NCBI GenBank assembly: GCA_030433055.1
Contig: JAUILJ010000376.1
Coordinates: 1 to 7,553, forward strand
Direction of reading: 5' to 3'
Length of the DNA stretch: 7,553 bases
Source: Polyangia bacterium
GTDB taxonomy: Bacteria; Myxococcota_A; Polyangia; Polyangiales; Polyangiaceae
A program made the translations under genes and the position numbers. The notes beneath the pieces were generated by a model. That model was not told where the DNA came from, did no database searches, and saw nothing but the letters and a program-made list of their open reading frames with translations. This document shows positions 1 through 6,174 of the stretch, piece after piece. Every line of letters starts with the position of its first letter. Positions within the stretch are counted from its first letter, which is position 1.

Positions 1-1
1 G

Positions 2-184
2 CCCAGCATCGCAGTGCGGGCCGCCCTCACGGCGGTCAACTGGATCACCGAGCCGCGCATACCCCAGTACCTCGCGCCGAGCATGGGCCGCGCGGTGGAG
101 CGCTGCATCGAGGTGCTCGAAGCCGAGGCGGTGCCTCTCAGCGCCGGCCTGGCTGACCTGATGGATCGCGAAAGCCTGGTGTAG
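2..184 (+). CDS. 3' end of an unrecognised gene (C-terminal 60 residues)
   Basis: An open frame runs from the left window edge to a TAG stop at 182-184, with the high third-position GC typical of this genome. The visible 60 residues begin PSIAVRAALT, include a likely helix around GRAVERCIEVLEAEAVPL, and end MDRESLV. The pattern is that of a soluble, helical C-terminus; there is no membrane segment and no motif I recognise. Its start and N-terminal domains lie outside the window, so no function can be given. The next gene starts 38 bp downstream on the same strand, so cotranscription is possible. Confidence 0.7.
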   Translation, partial: PSIAVRAALTAVNWITEPRIPQYLAPSMGRAVERCIEVLEAEAVPLSAGLADLMDRESLV

Positions 185-222
185 CTCCCAAGCTCGAGGC
201 CGCGACCCGTGTCTAGCGAGAC

Positions 223-648
223 ATGCGCCGCCACCTTCACCAGCTGTTCCACACGAGCGTGTGGCTCCTCGTGGTGACCGGATTGTGGTCGGGGGTCCAG
301 GCGATTCTGCCATTCGATTGGCTGGCTGCTCACGTCGCGTACGACACGCTCTTGCCGCTGGACACGCAGCTCGCCGGCGCGCACGCCCTGCTTCCCATTG
401 CCTGCTTCAGTGAAGAACCGCTTATCGATCGCGGACTGAACATCGTCTACCAGCAGGGACTGCAGGTCTTCGCCTACGCGGGCAGCTTGTACTTCGTGTT
501 TGCTCTCGCGACGATCGTGGTTGCCCTGCTACCTCGTCGACAACGTCTTGCCCCGTTGCTTTCGCTGTGCAACGCGACGCTCGCAGTTTGGAGCTGTCAG
601 TGGGTGAGTCTGTGTTTGCTTCGAGAGCAGCTCGGGGGTCTGCGCTAG
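223..648 (+). CDS. Small hypothetical membrane protein, three predicted TM helices
   Basis: This 141-residue protein is of unknown function. Hydrophobic segments are visible at about residues 10-29 (after the basic N-terminus MRRH), 82-103 and 110-132. The basic patch PRRQR at 104-108 between helices 2 and 3 and the basic N-terminus both suit a cytoplasmic location, so the 30-81 loop would be outside, with the C-terminus outside. Cysteines at 61, 106, 125 and 131 show no recognised metal motif. The ATG start has no convincing Shine-Dalgarno sequence (only GCGAG nearby), so translation may depend on the gene just upstream. Codon use along the frame is normal for the window, which supports a real gene over a chance frame. 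No family recognised. Confidence 0.6.
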   Translation: MRRHLHQLFHTSVWLLVVTGLWSGVQAILPFDWLAAHVAYDTLLPLDTQLAGAHALLPIACFSEEPLIDRGLNIVYQQGLQVFAYAGSLYFVFALATIVVALLPRRQRLAPLLSLCNATLAVWSCQWVSLCLLREQLGGLR

Positions 649-657
649 GGTTCCTCA

Positions 658-685
658 CCCCCGAAAGCAGCGCCGTGATCGGGGG
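658..685 (+). terminator. Possible GC-rich hairpin terminator after the membrane protein gene
   Basis: CCCCCGA at 658-664 pairs perfectly with TCGGGGG at 679-685, giving a 7-bp stem with a 14-nt loop that starts 10 bp after the stop codon at 648. It is followed by AAAA instead of a T-run, so it is not a classical intrinsic terminator. It may be a U-less terminator or a 3'-end stabilising hairpin. Position is its main support. Confidence 0.3.
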
Positions 686-739
686 AAAAGGCAGCTGAAG
701 TGTGCGGAAATGCTGGTTGTTGGTCGGCATCACGCGGGC

Positions 740-770
740 TTCAAGCAGAGTTCAAGTAGGGCTCAAGCAG
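740..770 (+). promoter_or_regulatory. Three direct repeats with an 11-bp period; candidate response-regulator binding site
   Basis: TTCAAGC (740-746), TTCAAGT (751-757) and CTCAAGC (762-768) repeat with exactly 11 bp between starts; the core TCAAGYAG is kept in all three. A 7-bp element plus 4-bp spacer in tandem is the known layout of sites for OmpR/PhoB-family winged-helix regulators, such as the Pho box. A weak -10-like TAGGCT lies at 788-793, which would put the third repeat at the -35 position, as in activator-dependent promoters. The target would be the exported protein gene starting at 845. The repeats are read directly from the sequence; the regulator type is inferred. Confidence 0.45.
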
Positions 771-833
771 ACGCTGATGGCGCCCCGTAGGCTCTGGACA
801 GTTCACACCACTGAGGGGTGAACCGTAATAACC

Positions 834-838
834 AGGAG
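834..838 (+). promoter_or_regulatory. Ribosome binding site AGGAG setting the start at 845
   Basis: AGGAG lies 6 nt upstream of the ATG at 845. It decides against an in-frame GTG at 818, which would put this site inside the coding region and add nine residues ahead of the signal peptide. Confidence 0.8.
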
Positions 839-844
839 TTTGCC

Positions 845-1606
845 ATGTCGAACGCAGCCGTTCGTAGCCTTACCGCTTCCACTCTCGCAGCGCTCACCGC
901 ATGCGTACTGCTGGGCCAGACGAGCCCCGCCGAGGCCGCGCCCGTACGCACCGCTACCGTATCCCTACGGAACATTGATGAGCAGCTAGTACCTCACGAG
1001 CTGGTGCATGGCGATCGAGAGTTTGGCGGAAACGGACCGCGCATCAAGGCCAGTGTGACCTTGAGCGTCACCGGCGACAAGCGGCGCATCCTGGCGACCG
1101 TGGACTTCAATGCTCGCGAGACCAAATCCGACTGGAGCGAGACCCGCGGCAGCTGGACCAAGACGGTGTACTACGCGCCGAGCACCAAGCGCATCGAGGG
1201 TATCCTGGACGGATCGTATTCGAAGGTGGATTTCGTCAGCAAGCCGGCAGGCTTCCAGCTCTTCGGGCCCACCGCGGACTTCGTGAAGTTCCTCGGTCGC
1301 TTCAACGAGATCTCTCAGGCGATGTTCTTCTTCGCCAACCCTGCGGCCAAGGCAGACACCGCCGCGCGGAGAGAGATGAAGCGCCTCAACGACCTGGTGA
1401 AGCGTGGGCTCGCTTACCTGCCCAGCGAAGGCAACCACGTGCACATCGTCGCTCCGTCATCCGGGCCGGTGCAGGCGTTCGCAATCGTCGGTGACACCGG
1501 TGGACCCGACATCAGCACCGACACCAACCCGAAGGACGACACCCGCATCAACGGCATCAAGTTCAAGCGCATCAGGCTGCGCCTGAGCGACGTGAAGAAG
1601 AAGTAG
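845..1606 (+). CDS. Exported protein of unknown function with signal peptide
   Basis: The protein has 253 residues from the ATG with a good AGGAG site. The N-terminus has Arg7, a hydrophobic stretch at about 9-24 and an Ala-X-Ala site (A29-E30-A31), so cleavage by signal peptidase I near residue 31 or 32 is likely. LTAC at 17-20 also fits a lipobox, but hydrophobic residues continue beyond it, so I prefer a soluble periplasmic or secreted protein. The mature part looks beta-rich and polar (for example around DREFGGNGPRIKASVTLSV and GDKRRILATVDF), with one hydrophobic aromatic patch, AMFFFANPAA, and a basic end, KFKRIRLRLSDVKKK. It has no mature cysteine and no catalytic motif I can name. It stands alone between its own candidate regulated promoter and a strong terminator. 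The family is not recognised; export is fairly sure, function unknown. Confidence 0.85.
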   Translation: MSNAAVRSLTASTLAALTACVLLGQTSPAEAAPVRTATVSLRNIDEQLVPHELVHGDREFGGNGPRIKASVTLSVTGDKRRILATVDFNARETKSDWSETRGSWTKTVYYAPSTKRIEGILDGSYSKVDFVSKPAGFQLFGPTADFVKFLGRFNEISQAMFFFANPAAKADTAARREMKRLNDLVKRGLAYLPSEGNHVHIVAPSSGPVQAFAIVGDTGGPDISTDTNPKDDTRINGIKFKRIRLRLSDVKKK

Positions 1607-1628
1607 CACTCCCGGCACCTCGCTTCAC

Positions 1629-1674
1629 CAGCCGCATGGGCCACCTCGGGCTCATGCGGCTGAGTTCATTTCCT
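1629..1674 (+). terminator. Intrinsic terminator of the exported protein gene
   Basis: CAGCCGCATG (1629-1638) is perfectly complementary to CATGCGGCTG (1653-1662). The stem extends inward through GGCC/GGCT (one G-U pair) to 14 bp with a 6-nt loop ACCTCG. A moderately T-rich tail, AGTTCATTTCCTT, follows. It lies 23 bp after the stop at 1606 and just before the 3' end of the convergent lipoprotein gene. The hairpin could also block readthrough from the other strand, but no T-run lies on that side. Confidence 0.8.
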
Positions 1675-1682
1675 TGAGGCAA

Positions 1683-2642
1683 TCAGGGGCAGGGTATGTT
1701 CTGCTGGCTCCCGTTGTCGGGCACGCACGCGCCGTTCTGAGCTTGCGGCAGGCCGACGTCTGTGCAGACGGTGTCGCGCGGGCACTCCCCGTCGCATTTG
1801 CAGGTCTTCCCGCAATAGCCCAGATCACCGACCCCTTGCATTTCGTTGGTCGCGAAGATGCACACCGATGTCAGATCGCCGCTGGGAGCCTGCTCGCAAG
1901 TGCTGTTGCCGTCCGCCCCCGTGCGACAGAACGCGCTGCAGAACCCATTGTCGCTGGTGGAATCGGCGTTGATGCAGTTGCACGCCATCTGACTCACGCT
2001 GCAAGCTTCCCCGAGCTTCGGGCCCGGAAATGGAGTCGCGATACAGCTGCCGTAGGGGTCGCAGTAGCCATTCACGCAGTCCGCGTCGACCTGACAGATC
2101 TGGATGCAAGCCGTGATGTTTGCGCCGCTGGCGTCCTGAGTCGGGCCGCAGACCGTGTCGAGGCGCCCACCACACTTGGCCTGGGGCCCGTAGTCGCACT
2201 TCAGGAAGCACTGGCCATTCACGCAAGCCGAATCGGCCCCGGGGCAATCGCTGCTGGAGCTGCAGTCGGTCGTGCACACGCCGTCGCGGAACCCGTGCAA
2301 ACCGCACGACAGACCCGTGGGACAGTCGGCGGTGGACTTGCACACCGCCCCCAGCCCGGCTCCAGGCATCCCACCGGTCCCGCCAGCAGACGCGCCCGCG
2401 CTGGATATCCCGCCCGTTCCGCCTGAACCGCCGCTCGAGGTCCCCCCGGTGGCACCGTTTCCGCCGTCACCTGCGGTGCCCGCGTTGCCGCCGTTCGTGG
2501 AGCCAGCGCTGCCGCCGTTCGTGGCGCCAGCGCTGCCGCTGTCTCCACCACTACCGCCATTCTCGAACGTTTCGCGGTCGCGCGGCGCGCACCCCAGCGC
2601 CAGCGGAAACGCAAGCACGCCCAACCAGACCAAGCTCCTCAT
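1683..2642 (-). CDS. Cys-rich lipoprotein with Gly/Ser/Ala/Asn linker
   Basis: This 319-residue protein is probably a surface or outer-membrane lipoprotein. The N-terminus is Arg2, a hydrophobic stretch at 4-16, and Cys18 in the context LALGC, a somewhat relaxed lipobox with Ala at +2. Residues 29-96 form a low-complexity linker of Gly, Ser, Ala, Thr and Asn, including a tandem 8-residue repeat. From Cys101 to the end there are 30 cysteines, an even number. They are spaced in short loops such as CKSTADC, CVNGQC, CVNGYC and NCINAD, suggesting several small disulfide-knotted or EGF-like modules displayed outside the cell. No enzyme motif is visible. The ATG start has no clear upstream Shine-Dalgarno sequence, but no other start leaves a proper signal sequence. 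It is divergent from a similar lipoprotein gene starting at 2904. Such proteins are common in Polyangiales genomes; ligand and role are unknown. Confidence 0.88.
   Translation of the reverse strand: MRSLVWLGVLAFPLALGCAPRDRETFENGGSGGDSGSAGATNGGSAGSTNGGNAGTAGDGGNGATGGTSSGGSGGTGGISSAGASAGGTGGMPGAGLGAVCKSTADCPTGLSCGLHGFRDGVCTTDCSSSSDCPGADSACVNGQCFLKCDYGPQAKCGGRLDTVCGPTQDASGANITACIQICQVDADCVNGYCDPYGSCIATPFPGPKLGEACSVSQMACNCINADSTSDNGFCSAFCRTGADGNSTCEQAPSGDLTSVCIFATNEMQGVGDLGYCGKTCKCDGECPRDTVCTDVGLPQAQNGACVPDNGSQQNIPCP
2487..2534 (-). repeat. Two tandem 24-bp repeats in the lipoprotein linker
   Basis: Two adjacent 24-bp units (2487-2510 and 2511-2534) differ at one base only (A2501 against C2525). 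On the minus strand they encode consecutive 8-residue units of the type SAGxTNGG in the linker of the lipoprotein gene. They probably arose by slippage or unequal recombination, so linker length may vary between strains. Confidence 0.85.
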
Positions 2643-2903
2643 GCAGCCCGATGGTGCGGCGTTTAGTGACGGAATGGAACCCTATTTCGCTCTCCGACGT
2701 TTCCATGTAGGTGTGGTCGGCAGGCCACCAGTTCCTGGGTCGACACGGGGCGATCACGGCGTTTCAGGGCCTGATCTCCGCTCTCGTGGGGTTTGGGGGT
2801 GAGGCGCGATCGGGAGAGAACGTTTCTCCACGGATCCGGCTGGCGGTGCAGGCTCACGCTGGAATTGTGCTCTCGCGACGCTAGACTCGTCGGGGAGGGT
2901 GAG
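2643..2903. promoter_or_regulatory. Shared upstream region of two divergent lipoprotein genes
   Basis: This 261-bp non-coding stretch lies between the two divergent ATG codons and must hold both promoters, unless transcription enters from elsewhere. I could not find a convincing sigma-70, sigma-54 or ECF promoter in it. The only structure seen is a short hairpin-like element near 2716-2732 (TGGTC and GGCCA, with one G-U pair). Confidence 0.4.
2894..2898 (+). promoter_or_regulatory. Ribosome binding site GGAGG setting the start at 2904
   Basis: GGAGG lies 5 nt before the ATG at 2904. It rules out an upstream in-frame TTG at 2793, which would add 37 residues in front of a proper lipoprotein signal. 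Confidence 0.85.
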
Positions 2904-3665
2904 ATGAGGACAGCTTACGTAGCTTGCGCGTGCCTGGCTCTGATTGTGGGCTGTGGCGAGACATCGGAGGATCCGAACAACTCGGTCGCAGAAGGCGGGA
3001 GCGCCGGCACGGCTGGGAGCGCCGCATCAGGCGGGAGCGGCGGCAACGCCGGTGCATCCAGCGGTGGCTCCGGGAACAGCGGTGGCAACTCGGGGTCCGG
3101 CGGAAGCTCCAGCGGAGGGATGTCCAGCGGCGGTTCCGGTGGCGGAACCGGGCCAGAATGTGTTTCCGCGGGGGACTGTGAGCTGTTCTCGGACTGCTGC
3201 AACTGCCTCGGCGTGCCCAAGGGTCAGGAGGTCGCCGGTTGCGACCTGGACTGCAATGTAGACGAGTGCAGCCGACAAGGTGTCAAGGAACCTCAGTGCA
3301 TCGCTGGGCGCTGTGTGACGGGCTACGAATGCGACGCGAGAAACGTGGCCTGCGCCGCGCCAACCCCCGCATGCCCCGATGGCCAGGTGCCGGCGGTCTC
3401 CGGGGGCTGCTGGACTGGGGGATGTGTGCCCGCGATCGAGTGCCTGAGCGTGACCCAGTGCGGCGACTGCTTCGGCGCGAACGTCGCTTGCACGACCTAC
3501 GAAACACAGCTCGGGCCGGAATATCACTGCGTGGAAATTCCCGAAGGCTGCGCTGGTGCCGCTACCTGTGAGTGCATGGGCCCAAGCGTGTGTGTGCAGG
3601 GCTTCAACGCTTGCCAAGATCTGTCGGGGATCAAAGGGGTCGCGTGCGGCTGTCCCGCCTGTTGA
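2904..3665 (+). CDS. Cys-rich lipoprotein with Gly/Ser linker
   Basis: This is a 253-residue lipoprotein. The signal is short: Arg2, hydrophobic residues 4-15, then LIVGC with the lipid-modified Cys17 and Gly at +2. Residues 31-83 are almost only Gly, Ser, Ala, Thr and Asn, a flexible linker. From Cys86 to the C-terminus there are 28 cysteines. Two modules can be seen: an N-terminal one around GDCELFSDCCNCLG with paired and clustered cysteines, and a second one starting near CPDGQVPAVSGGCW that ends in closely spaced GCPAC. The pattern is that of disulfide-stabilised extracellular domains; no catalytic residues are recognised. Its layout matches the divergent gene at 1683-2642, but the two Cys-rich parts do not obviously align with each other, so they are alike in design without clear paralogy. 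Role unknown; surface attachment and export are well supported. Confidence 0.9.
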   Translation: MRTAYVACACLALIVGCGETSEDPNNSVAEGGSAGTAGSAASGGSGGNAGASSGGSGNSGGNSGSGGSSSGGMSSGGSGGGTGPECVSAGDCELFSDCCNCLGVPKGQEVAGCDLDCNVDECSRQGVKEPQCIAGRCVTGYECDARNVACAAPTPACPDGQVPAVSGGCWTGGCVPAIECLSVTQCGDCFGANVACTTYETQLGPEYHCVEIPEGCAGAATCECMGPSVCVQGFNACQDLSGIKGVACGCPAC

Positions 3666-3774
3666 CTCCCTCGGGAACATTCAGCCCACGCCGCCGGTTG
3701 CGCTAGGACTGCGGGCGCCCAACGGCAAGCAGCGAGATCTGCGTGACTGGCGCACCGCTCGTCCCAGCGGTGTC

Positions 3775-3789
3775 TTCACCCCAGGTGAA
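3775..3789. promoter_or_regulatory. Perfect palindrome TTCACC-CCA-GGTGAA upstream of the kinase gene
   Basis: Two 6-bp arms separated by 3 nt lie 88 bp before the kinase start. In size and symmetry this suits a dimeric repressor or activator site, or a small hairpin in the leader. GGAACC, which resembles an ECF sigma -35 element, follows at 3793-3798, but I see no matching -10 at the right distance. Function is inferred only from position. Confidence 0.3.
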
Positions 3790-3862
3790 CGCGGAACCGA
3801 TACGTCACTGAATTGTGTGGCGCAAACCCGACCCTCCTCTGCGGAGTCGTTGATGCACACTC

Positions 3863-3868
3863 AGGAGG
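3863..3868 (+). promoter_or_regulatory. Ribosome binding site AGGAGG setting the kinase start at 3877
   Basis: AGGAGG lies 8 nt before ATG 3877. The in-frame ATG at 3853 lies upstream of this site, and a still longer in-frame extension would run into the preceding lipoprotein gene, so both are rejected. Confidence 0.85.
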
Positions 3869-3876
3869 TGCTTGGC

Positions 3877-5634
3877 ATGAATGCTGCTGATTCTACGACC
3901 GTGGCTCACAAGGACCTACGCTCTCGGTTGAGTGAGCAGCTCGCGCAGCGGCAAGCTGCAGCTTGCCCGGACGCGCCCCTCGAGCCTCCGGCATCCTCAC
4001 GTATCGGAACATTGCTGGGCAGTCGTTATCGAGTGAACAGCCTGCTCGGAGTGGGGGGCATGGGCACCGTCTACCTGGCTCGCGACCTGGAGCTCGATGA
4101 CGACGTCGCCCTCAAGTTGCTCCGACGAGACGTCGTCGACATCCCCGGAGCCCTCGAACGCTTCCGCAGGGAAGTCAAGCTCGCTCGTCGGGTGACTCAC
4201 CCCAACGTATCCCGCACTTACGACATCGCCTCCGACGACGAAGACCACTTCATCACCATGGAGCCGATCTCTGGCAACACCCTGGCGCGCATCGTCAAGG
4301 GTGAGCCCCTGGACGACCGGGTCATCGCTCAAATTGGCGTGCAGATCTGCGCGGGCCTGAACGCCGCTCACCGTGCTGGAGTGGTACATCGCGACCTCAA
4401 GCCTCAGAACGTGATGCTCGAGCCCCGCGACTCCGAGCCCGAGCGTGTCGTAATCATGGACTTCGGGATCGCCCAGTCGAGTCGAGTCGAGAGCGAGGGC
4501 GACTCTGGCATGGGTCAGGTGGTGGGGACGCCCGGATACATGGCGCCAGAGCAGCTGAGCGGGCTCGCCGTGGATCACCGTGCGGATTTGTGCTCGCTGG
4601 GCATCGTCTTGTTCGAGCTGTTCACCGGCGCGCTGCCGTGGCAAGGAGAAACGCCGAGTGCCACCGCACTCGCGCGGCTCCAGCGAGACGCGCCCGACCC
4701 CAGAAATTTCCGCGAGGATTTACCTGACGAGCTCGCGAGGATCACGCTGCACTGCCTGGCGCGCTCGCCACAAGCACGGCCCAGCTCGGCCGCCGACGTC
4801 GCCCTCGAGCTCAAGGCTTGGCTCCGGGGGAGCGCCAAGCAATCTGCTCGGCCGCTGATTTGGCTTCCCCCCAGCTTGACCGAGGAGCGCGCCACCCTGA
4901 CCTCTCACGGCCTGAGTGAGGTCAACGCCGCGCTCGAACCTCACTCTGCGGATCTGGGTCAATCGGACCTCTGCGAGCGGGATGCTCCCGGGACCGCGCC
5001 CGCCAGCTCGAGACCTCTCTCTTCCAGACCGAGCGCGGGCCCCAGCGTCGCGGTCGTGCCCCACACGCGCCAGGAAGGCACCGCGGCACAGGGCTGTGAG
5101 CTCCTGGAGGAGCTCTGCGAGGAAGTCGCGGATCGGCTCTCTACGACGCCTGGCTTGCGAGTTCGTTCGCTGGGCACGGTGCTGTCCCTGCAACGGCAGA
5201 ATCCCAGTTGGGACGCCGAGCGCCTCGGGCGCGCGCTGGAAGTCGACTTCGTGATCGAGGCCAGCGCTGCGCCGATCAGCGGAGAGTGCGTGCTCCGAAC
5301 ACGGATCCTCGACGTGAGTCAGGACGTGCAGCTCTGGGCAGATCGGGTCCTTACCCGGCAATCCCGGGCACTCGAAGCCTGCGAGCGCGCCGCCAAGGCG
5401 GCGGTAGCCGCGCTGACTTCACGCACTCTGGAAGACCCAGCCTTCCACACCTGGCAGGACTTGGAGCCCGTCACGCCGCCTTCTGCCGCTGCACCCGAGA
5501 GCGACCCCGACGAGGCGACTCAAGCGTTGCCACACGGTATTACGGAAACGCCCGAACCCGAAGCCCACGAGGAGAGCACCGCTTCGGGGATCTCTGGCTC
5601 GCGCAAGCCAGGGATCTTGTGTGCGATCGCGTGA
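3877..5634 (+). CDS. Ser/Thr protein kinase (PknB type) with C-terminal TolB-like domain
   Basis: This 585-residue kinase phosphorylates Ser/Thr on unknown targets. The kinase domain spans about 51-316. It has a Gly-rich loop GVGGMGTV (58-65), Lys80 in VALK, an alpha-C Glu near 99, HRDLKPQN (171-178, catalytic Asp173 and Asn178), DFG (195-197), a Ser-rich activation loop, GTPGYMAPEQ (217-226) and Arg301 in the last subdomain. All key residues are present, so it should be active, as an RD kinase. About 317-388 is a Ser/Pro-rich, presumably disordered linker. Residues 389-515 resemble the TolB-like domain of COG5616: PSVAVVP, then LSTTPGLRVRS, then ALEVDFVIEASA, then DVQLWADRV. The TPR repeats that often follow this domain are missing; the tail (516-585) is acidic and Pro-rich. 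No membrane helix is seen, so it is probably cytoplasmic, unlike the classic receptor kinases. It stands alone and converges on the Nudix gene with a 6-bp gap. Confidence 0.93.
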   Translation: MNAADSTTVAHKDLRSRLSEQLAQRQAAACPDAPLEPPASSRIGTLLGSRYRVNSLLGVGGMGTVYLARDLELDDDVALKLLRRDVVDIPGALERFRREVKLARRVTHPNVSRTYDIASDDEDHFITMEPISGNTLARIVKGEPLDDRVIAQIGVQICAGLNAAHRAGVVHRDLKPQNVMLEPRDSEPERVVIMDFGIAQSSRVESEGDSGMGQVVGTPGYMAPEQLSGLAVDHRADLCSLGIVLFELFTGALPWQGETPSATALARLQRDAPDPRNFREDLPDELARITLHCLARSPQARPSSAADVALELKAWLRGSAKQSARPLIWLPPSLTEERATLTSHGLSEVNAALEPHSADLGQSDLCERDAPGTAPASSRPLSSRPSAGPSVAVVPHTRQEGTAAQGCELLEELCEEVADRLSTTPGLRVRSLGTVLSLQRQNPSWDAERLGRALEVDFVIEASAAPISGECVLRTRILDVSQDVQLWADRVLTRQSRALEACERAAKAAVAALTSRTLEDPAFHTWQDLEPVTPPSAAAPESDPDEATQALPHGITETPEPEAHEESTASGISGSRKPGILCAIA

Positions 5635-5670
5635 TCGCGACTAGCTGCTAGCCCCCACCGCTGTGCGGTG
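5587..5670. terminator. Cluster of three hairpins at the convergent gene junction
   Basis: The main hairpin has arms at 5587-5599 and 5606-5618 (13 pairs, three of them G-U in the RNA of the plus strand, 6-nt loop). It lies inside the last codons of the kinase gene and 23 bp beyond the Nudix stop on the minus strand. A second, GCGATC-GCGT-GATCGC (5623-5638), covers the kinase stop codon. A third, CACCGC-TGT-GCGGTG (5656-5670), lies in the Nudix 3' end. None has a T-run. Together they could end transcription from both sides, without proof. Confidence 0.35.
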
Positions 5671-6174
5671 AACCAGCTCCCGGGGAAGGGATTCGGCGGA
5701 CATAGTCTCTGACCAACTCAACGGAATGGCCGGATGCTTCAGTTGTCGCGCGACGCGAGCGAGGGTGTCAGACAATCCACCCGAACTCGATGCTTCAACG
5801 TCGAACAGAGCAAAGCTGCGAGCCGGCAAACGCTTCAGGCTTACGAGCGGATCCACTAAGAAACGCAGCCCGTAATACTCCGCACGGTAAAGCGTGGGTG
5901 CGTCTTGGTGGGAGCGCGACGGCACCGGTCCCCATTCCAGCTTGGCGACGGGTGCCCTTTCCACCTCGAAATCGCAGCCGGCACGTAGCGGCTCGAGTTC
6001 TTCGTTGGCCTCTCGCACCGCAGTGTCGCGCCAGTTCGTAGTCTCCCAGGCTTCGACATGGCCACCGATCAGGCTCCAGTCAGCCCACTTCCGATGCCAA
6101 TGCAGCAGGTAGTACTCCCGCCCGCCCACTTGCAACTTGGGCAGGACGAACGCGAGATCCGACTTCCGGGTCAC
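5641..6174 (-). CDS. Nudix hydrolase
   Basis: This 177-residue protein should hydrolyse a nucleoside diphosphate linked to some moiety, with a divalent metal. The Nudix box lies at about 38-62: Gly38, Glu44, then Arg54-Glu55 and the metal-binding Glu58-Glu59. It departs from the standard GX5EX7REUXEEXGU: nine residues rather than seven separate Glu44 from RE, and the Gly after EE is Glu61. The essential RExxEE is kept, so activity is likely. The preceding strand region is rich in Trp (26, 30, 33, 43, 48), which could shape substrate binding. The substrate cannot be told. The start is GTG at 6174, overlapping the stop of the upstream P-loop gene as GTGA. With no good Shine-Dalgarno sequence of its own, it is probably translated by coupling. 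The pairing suggests both proteins work on the same or linked substrates. Confidence 0.85.
   Translation of the reverse strand: MTRKSDLAFVLPKLQVGGREYYLLHWHRKWADWSLIGGHVEAWETTNWRDTAVREANEELEPLRAGCDFEVERAPVAKLEWGPVPSRSHQDAPTLYRAEYYGLRFLVDPLVSLKRLPARSFALFDVEASSSGGLSDTLARVARQLKHPAIPLSWSETMSAESLPRELVHRTAVGASS

Noticed and set aside
818..844. Upstream GTG start for the exported protein.
   Set aside because: AGGAG at 834-838 would lie inside the gene, and the signal peptide is better formed from ATG 845.
1674..2426. Plus-strand frame of 250 codons opposite the lipoprotein gene.
   Set aside because: It overlaps the Cys-rich coding region fully, has no ribosome site, and its Ala/Val-rich translation is typical of antisense reading.
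2487..2534. Tandem 24-bp units considered as a CRISPR-like or mobile repeat.
   Set aside because: The units are directly adjacent with no spacers and are in frame with the lipoprotein linker.
2272..2802. Long plus-strand frame rich in Pro (PPVPP-type stretches) across the minus-strand lipoprotein gene.
   Set aside because: It is the antisense of the Gly/Ser linker (Gly codons read as Pro). The minus-strand frame has a lipobox and regular cysteines, while this one has no start signal. The same holds for the minus-strand Pro-rich frame at 2915-3220.
3748..3765. TGGCGC-like element resembling a sigma-54 -24 box upstream of the kinase gene.
   Set aside because: The GC expected at -12 (10 bp after the GG) is not there; the sequence reads GT.
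3997..4644. Minus-strand open frame of 215 codons inside the kinase gene.
   Set aside because: Shadow of a GC3-rich gene; the plus strand encodes all kinase motifs here.
5623..5638. GCGATCGC octamer near the kinase stop, considered as a HIP1-like repeat.
   Set aside because: Only one copy was noticed here, and the element is better explained as part of a small hairpin or by chance.
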